Shown here: in pieces, positions 60,784 to 64,000 of the stretch | How positions within the stretch are numbered: position 1 is the first letter of the stretch | Layout: every line of letters starts with the position of its first letter | Origin: Bradyrhizobium paxllaeri | Lineage (GTDB): Bacteria > Pseudomonadota > Alphaproteobacteria > Rhizobiales > Xanthobacteraceae | DNA: 64,000 nucleotides | Reading direction: 5' to 3' | Assembly (NCBI RefSeq): GCF_001693515.2 | Contig: NZ_CP042968.1 | Location: 1,922,001 to 1,986,000, forward strand | Position numbers and translations under genes: made by a program | The notes under the pieces: generated by a model | What the model was told of the DNA's origin: nothing | Database searches by the model: none | The model's input: the letters and a program-made list of their open reading frames with translations, nothing else

Positions 60784-61799
60784 TGCATCCTGCGCAGGGT
60801 TGCGGACGGTGTCTCGCCGAATTTGGCACGGTAGGCGCTCGCCATTCGGCTGAGATGGGTAAACCCAAGCTCGAATGCGATGTCGGTGATGCTGTCGTCA
60901 GGGCAGGCGGTGGTCAATCGGACATTGAGATGCGCAAGGCGGATATCACGCAGCATCTCCGAGATCGATGTTCCAAAGTGCCGTTGGAAGCCGAGTTGCA
61001 GCGCGCGAATGCCTACGCCAGAGGCCGCAGCAAGCTCCATGAGGTCGAGCGGCTCGTCCGCATGCGTAGCGAGGAATTCGCGTGCCCGCCGCAACGATTG
61101 CGGCAGCGCTTCGGCCCGGCCGCCAAACCGGTCGATCGCATCGCTCGCGCTGTGGCACTGGCCGTGGAGCAAAGTGCCCAACAGCGTCTCGCGCAGATTG
61201 GAAGCTACTATCGGCGAAAGCGGCCGTTGCGGTCCGAGGCGTTCGGCAAGATCGACGAACTCCGAGATCGCGGAATGAAGCGCCCGGCCGCTTGCGGAAG
61301 AGAGGTCCACCGCAGGTTCGAATTCGACCACGCCTGCCGGCCGGCCCGACAGCGCCGCAGCCCGTTGTTCCAACAGGCGGCGATCGACCAGCACAATGAT
61401 CTGGGCGCAATTGCCTTCCCAGGTCATTCGCGTGGGAATCGTCGGCGATAACAGGGAAGCGCAGGCGCCGGGAACGGTTGCGATGTCGCGCGCGGCGGTT
61501 CGGATTCGCGCTGCGCCGTGCACGGGGATTTGCAGCAGGAAGAAGCGCTCGAGACAGCCGGGGTCGATCGACACCGACCCGCCATAGGCGACGTAGTTGA
61601 CGGACAGGCCGCCAAAGATCGCGCTGTTGTGCAGGGCAAAGAATTCGGATGACGTATTGTGTTCGGGCGTCAGTCGATGCGGGCAGAATATCCGCCCGAC
61701 CGCGTCGGCGGCAGCATCGACGCTGTCGGTCGAAACGCGGTTGAACGCCGCCAGCCGAACCGGCAGATCATGCCTGACAATGCTGGTGCCCGTCGCCAC
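60780..61799 (-). CDS. AraC-family transcriptional regulator
   Basis: 339 residues from GTG with GGAGAG upstream. The N-terminal effector part is of the AraC_binding_2/cupin_6 type (FFALHNSAIFGGLSVNYVAY, FLLQIPVHGAARI, CASLLSPTIPTRMTWEGNC), the C-terminal double HTH spans about 235-335 (LDLMELAAASGVGIRALQLG, DDSITDIAFELGFTHLSRMA, YRAKFGETPSATLRR). This domain order is seen in regulators of aromatic dioxygenases. It probably activates the cupin 2/FMO operon or the catabolic genes. A shared motif overlaps its own promoter. Confidence 0.85.
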   Translation of the reverse strand: MATGTSIVRHDLPVRLAAFNRVSTDSVDAAADAVGRIFCPHRLTPEHNTSSEFFALHNSAIFGGLSVNYVAYGGSVSIDPGCLERFFLLQIPVHGAARIRTAARDIATVPGACASLLSPTIPTRMTWEGNCAQIIVLVDRRLLEQRAAALSGRPAGVVEFEPAVDLSSASGRALHSAISEFVDLAERLGPQRPLSPIVASNLRETLLGTLLHGQCHSASDAIDRFGGRAEALPQSLRRAREFLATHADEPLDLMELAAASGVGIRALQLGFQRHFGTSISEMLRDIRLAHLNVRLTTACPDDSITDIAFELGFTHLSRMASAYRAKFGETPSATLRRMH

Positions 61800-61813
61800 G
61801 GCCCGGCTCTCCG

Positions 61814-61837
61814 CATTATTTGAAGCCTATAATATCT
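61814..61837 (+). promoter_or_regulatory. Shared operator motif, copy 5 (araC promoter)
   Basis: Core ATTTGAAGCCTATA, 14 bp upstream of the AraC start codon (minus strand), so a bound protein would block AraC transcription or its leader. Confidence 0.5.
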
Positions 61838-61902
61838 GCGGCCGGCCGGATTGGGAAGGCGATTTGGTGGCCGCTGGTGCCTGATCGGAAGGCAACGGGG
61901 TC

Positions 61903-61982
61903 CGTCATTCCGGGGCGATGCGAAGCATCGAACCCGGAATCTCGAGATTCAGGGTCACGCTCTGCGCGCCCCGGAATGACGG
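61903..61982. repeat. Palindromic intergenic repeat (CCGTCATTCCGGGGC type)
   Basis: CGTCATTCCGGGGCG pairs with CGCCCCGGAATGACG; inner ATCTCGAGAT is itself palindromic. Lies in the araC-cupin 2 gap. Confidence 0.85.
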
Positions 61983-62125
61983 GGAGGGACGGCCGATTGT
62001 ATCGCGCCGCAGCAATCCAAAATTTCATTGCCACGCGCCCTGCGGATTCGTTTTGCGGCTAGACGGTCGCTCCCGCCCGATCCAGCCTGCGCGAACCATT
62101 CAAGCCGCGAAACAGGAGATGGACA

Positions 62126-62575
62126 ATGGCAGCGCTCGAAAAAGGCATCACCGCCAACGGTACCGGCTACGGCGGCAAGACCTGGAACATCCTGGGTCAG
62201 GTCTACTTCCCCAAGGCGATCACCGATTCCACCTTTGCCTTCGAGACCAATAGCGAGCCCGGCCAGTTCGTGCCGGTGCACGTCCACCCGACGCAGGATG
62301 AATTCATCCTGGTGCAGGAGGGCACCCTCGATCTCAAGCTCGACGGCGTCTGGGTGCAGGCCAAGGCCGGCGATCTCGTCCGGATGCCGCGCGGCATCCC
62401 GCACGGCTACTTCAATAAATCGGACAAGCCGGCGCGCGCGCTGTTCTGGGTGTCGCCGATGCAGAAACTCGAGGCGCTGTTCAACCAGCTTCACAATCTG
62501 ACCGACCCCGCAGAGGTGGTGCGGATCTCGGCGCTGCATGAAGTGGATTTCCTGCCGCCCGAGGCGAACGAGTAA
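62126..62575 (+). CDS. Cupin-domain protein, paralogue 2
   Basis: 149 residues, AGGAG about 10 nt upstream. Motif 1 VPVHVHPTQDEFILVQEGTL and motif 2 GDLVRMPRGIPHGYFNKSD give the His-x-His-Glu-His metal site. TWNILGQVYFPKAITDSTF and ALFWVSPMQKLEALFNQLHN align along the full length with cupin 1 at 58414. The FMO-type monooxygenase starts 45 nt downstream and is probably co-transcribed. The role in ring or side-chain modification is inferred from context. Confidence 0.82.
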   Translation: MAALEKGITANGTGYGGKTWNILGQVYFPKAITDSTFAFETNSEPGQFVPVHVHPTQDEFILVQEGTLDLKLDGVWVQAKAGDLVRMPRGIPHGYFNKSDKPARALFWVSPMQKLEALFNQLHNLTDPAEVVRISALHEVDFLPPEANE

Positions 62576-62619
62576 CGCGCAGCAATCTATTCCAGGCCAA
62601 TCCTTGCGGGAGAGTTGTC

Positions 62620-64000
62620 ATGATCAGGCGGAAACAGGTTTGTATCATCGGCGCCGGCGTATCGGGGTTGGCGGCCGCAAAAGCCTTCGCCGCGCGCGGT
62701 CATCAGATCACGATCATTGAGCGCAGCGGCGATCTCGGCGGCGTCTGGGAGCCGGCGCGGTCCTATCCCGAGGTGCAAACGCAGAGCCCGAAGGATCTCT
62801 ATCGTTACACCGACAAGGCGATGCCGGATTCCTATCCGGAATGGCCGAAGGGTCCGCAGGTCCACGCCTATCTGACGGAATACGCAAAAGACAATAATCT
62901 CCTCGGTGCGATCCGCTTCAATACGACGGTGGCGCAGATGGATCGCCGGCCGGACGCAAAGCCGGGGTGGCGGCTCGATCTGCGTGGGCCCGATGGCAGC
63001 ACCAGCCACGAAGATTTCGATTTCGTCGCGGTCTGCACCGGGCAGTTCAACGAGCCGCAGACGCTCAGCCTGGCCGGCGAAGATGCCTTCAAGGCGCAGG
63101 GCGGGCGCATCATGCACTCCTCGAAATACAACGCCCCTGAGATCGCCAGGGGCCGCAGGGTCGTCGTGCTCGGCGGTTCGAAGTCGGCGACGGACATTGC
63201 CGTCAACGCGGTGAATTCCGGCGCCGCCGAAGTCACACTGGTGTACCGCGAGCCGGTGTGGCGGATTCCCTATTTCATCGGCGGCCTCGTCAACTTCAAG
63301 CGCATTCTCTACATCCGTGCGCAGGAGGAGATGTTCAAAAGCTGGGGCATCGGCGCGATGTCGCGGTTCGCCCATGCGGTGGCAAAGCCATTCATCTGGG
63401 CCAACTGGCGCGGGCTGGAGAGCCTGCTGAAGGTTCAGCTCAAGCTCGGCAAATGCGACATGGTGCCGAAGGAGAGGATCGAGGACGGCGTCAACTGCTC
63501 GGTGCCAATCGCAACACCAGGATTCTTTCCGATGGTCGCGGACGGTCGCATCAAGGCGATCAAAGGCAGCTTCGCGCGCTATGACGGTAATTCCATTGTG
63601 ATGACCGGCGGGCAGCGCGTCCAGGCCGACGTCGCCGTTCTCGCGATCGGCTACAAATTGGGCGTGCCGTTCCTGCCGCAGACGTATCGCGACAGACTGG
63701 TCGATCCCGACGGGCAGTACCGGCTCTATCGTCTGATCGCCAACCCGGACCTGCCTGAAATGGGGTTCGTCGGCTTCAACTCCAGCTTCTGCACGGTGTT
63801 GTGCGCGGACCTCGCGGCGAACTGGCTGGTGCGCTACGCCGACGGCCAACTCGCGCGTCAGCCCACACTTAAGGAGATGCAGGACAACATCGAGATGATG
63901 CTGCATTTCAGGCGTGTCGAGCGACCGGCGGCCGGCGTCTATGGCGGGCTGTGCGTCGCGCCCTATCACTTCAAGCATTTTGACGAGCTGCTCGCCGATA
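62620..64000 (+). CDS. FMO/Baeyer-Villiger-type flavin monooxygenase (partial, cut by right edge)
   Basis: First 460 residues visible, ATG with GGGAGAG upstream. Rossmann FAD site VCIIGAGVSGLAAAKAFAAR, then LGGVWEPARSYPEVQTQSPK, the FMO-type signature FKAQGGRIMHSSKY (F-x-G-x-x-x-H-x-x-x-Y, a variant of the usual W/Y ending) and an NADPH site VVVLGGSKSATDIAVNAV. The C-terminal part includes DVAVLAIGYKLGVPFLP and MGFVGFNSSFCTVLCADLAA. Such enzymes use FAD and NADPH to oxygenate heteroatoms or ketones. It follows cupin 2 directly; the substrate is unknown, and the stop lies beyond the window. Confidence 0.83.
   Translation, partial: MIRRKQVCIIGAGVSGLAAAKAFAARGHQITIIERSGDLGGVWEPARSYPEVQTQSPKDLYRYTDKAMPDSYPEWPKGPQVHAYLTEYAKDNNLLGAIRFNTTVAQMDRRPDAKPGWRLDLRGPDGSTSHEDFDFVAVCTGQFNEPQTLSLAGEDAFKAQGGRIMHSSKYNAPEIARGRRVVVLGGSKSATDIAVNAVNSGAAEVTLVYREPVWRIPYFIGGLVNFKRILYIRAQEEMFKSWGIGAMSRFAHAVAKPFIWANWRGLESLLKVQLKLGKCDMVPKERIEDGVNCSVPIATPGFFPMVADGRIKAIKGSFARYDGNSIVMTGGQRVQADVAVLAIGYKLGVPFLPQTYRDRLVDPDGQYRLYRLIANPDLPEMGFVGFNSSFCTVLCADLAANWLVRYADGQLARQPTLKEMQDNIEMMLHFRRVERPAAGVYGGLCVAPYHFKHFDELLAD

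Overview
The window reads as a chromosomal segment of a Bradyrhizobium-like alphaproteobacterium (Nitrobacteraceae). It is GC-rich, carries protein families common in that group (DUF992, DUF3750, Spy/LTXXQ envelope proteins, MHYT sensor kinases, an RpoH paralogue, NodD-type LysR), has EcfG-type promoters (GGAAC-N16-CGTT), and is dotted with several palindromic intergenic repeat families. No rRNA, tRNA, CRISPR array or insertion sequence was seen.

Layout. (1) 1-4.9 kb: the left edge cuts a HlyD-type secretion protein of the NHLP/NHLM peptide-export class. A secreted hypothetical protein, a 5'-truncated GHKL-type ATPase, a membrane spermidine-synthase-like protein and the 3' remnant of an SDR gene follow. 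(2) 4.9-13 kb: two back-to-back catabolic modules, each with a divergent LysR regulator. The first has hydroxyquinol 1,2-dioxygenase, maleylacetate reductase and a Dabb protein. The second has a luciferase-like monooxygenase, FMN reductase, alpha/beta hydrolase and Bug-type solute receptor. Together they suggest a route from a hydroxylated aromatic through hydroxyquinol and maleylacetate to 3-oxoadipate. (3) 13-30.8 kb: envelope and stress genes: M20 peptidase, Spy-like protein behind a sigma-EcfG promoter, DUF992, a hybrid MHYT kinase, an RND efflux operon, several small secreted proteins, an OmpR-type two-component pair and an RpoH-type sigma factor.

(4) 30.8-42.8 kb: a thiolase, a LuxR-type regulator with a degenerate receiver, and a type I secretion locus. 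That locus holds a Gln/Asp/Asn low-complexity protein with eight four-residue repeats, a 644-residue repeat protein, an ABC exporter with a long disordered N-terminus, its membrane-fusion partner, and a GNAT-like acyltransferase fused to TPRs. It is the best candidate for an undescribed system: a dedicated exporter with its own low-complexity cargo and a possible cargo modifier. (5) 42.8-48.5 kb: a phospholipase D/VTT protein and nuclease-like phosphoesterase pair behind a clear EcfG promoter, DUF3750, a 34-residue membrane peptide and a YihY/BrkB protein.

(6) 48.5-64 kb: aromatic/acyl-CoA catabolism: DHDPS-family lyase, CoA transferase, hydrolase, SDR, enoyl-CoA hydratase, a two-domain aminobenzoyl/salicylyl-CoA monooxygenase-reductase, a second flavin monooxygenase, two paralogous cupins, an ABC solute receptor, MarR and AraC regulators, and an FMO-type monooxygenase cut by the right edge. 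Five promoters in this block share a 24-bp motif (core GCTTGAAGCCTAAA), which points to one regulon, probably controlled by the local MarR protein.

All assignments come from reading the sequence and from family knowledge; no database search was run.
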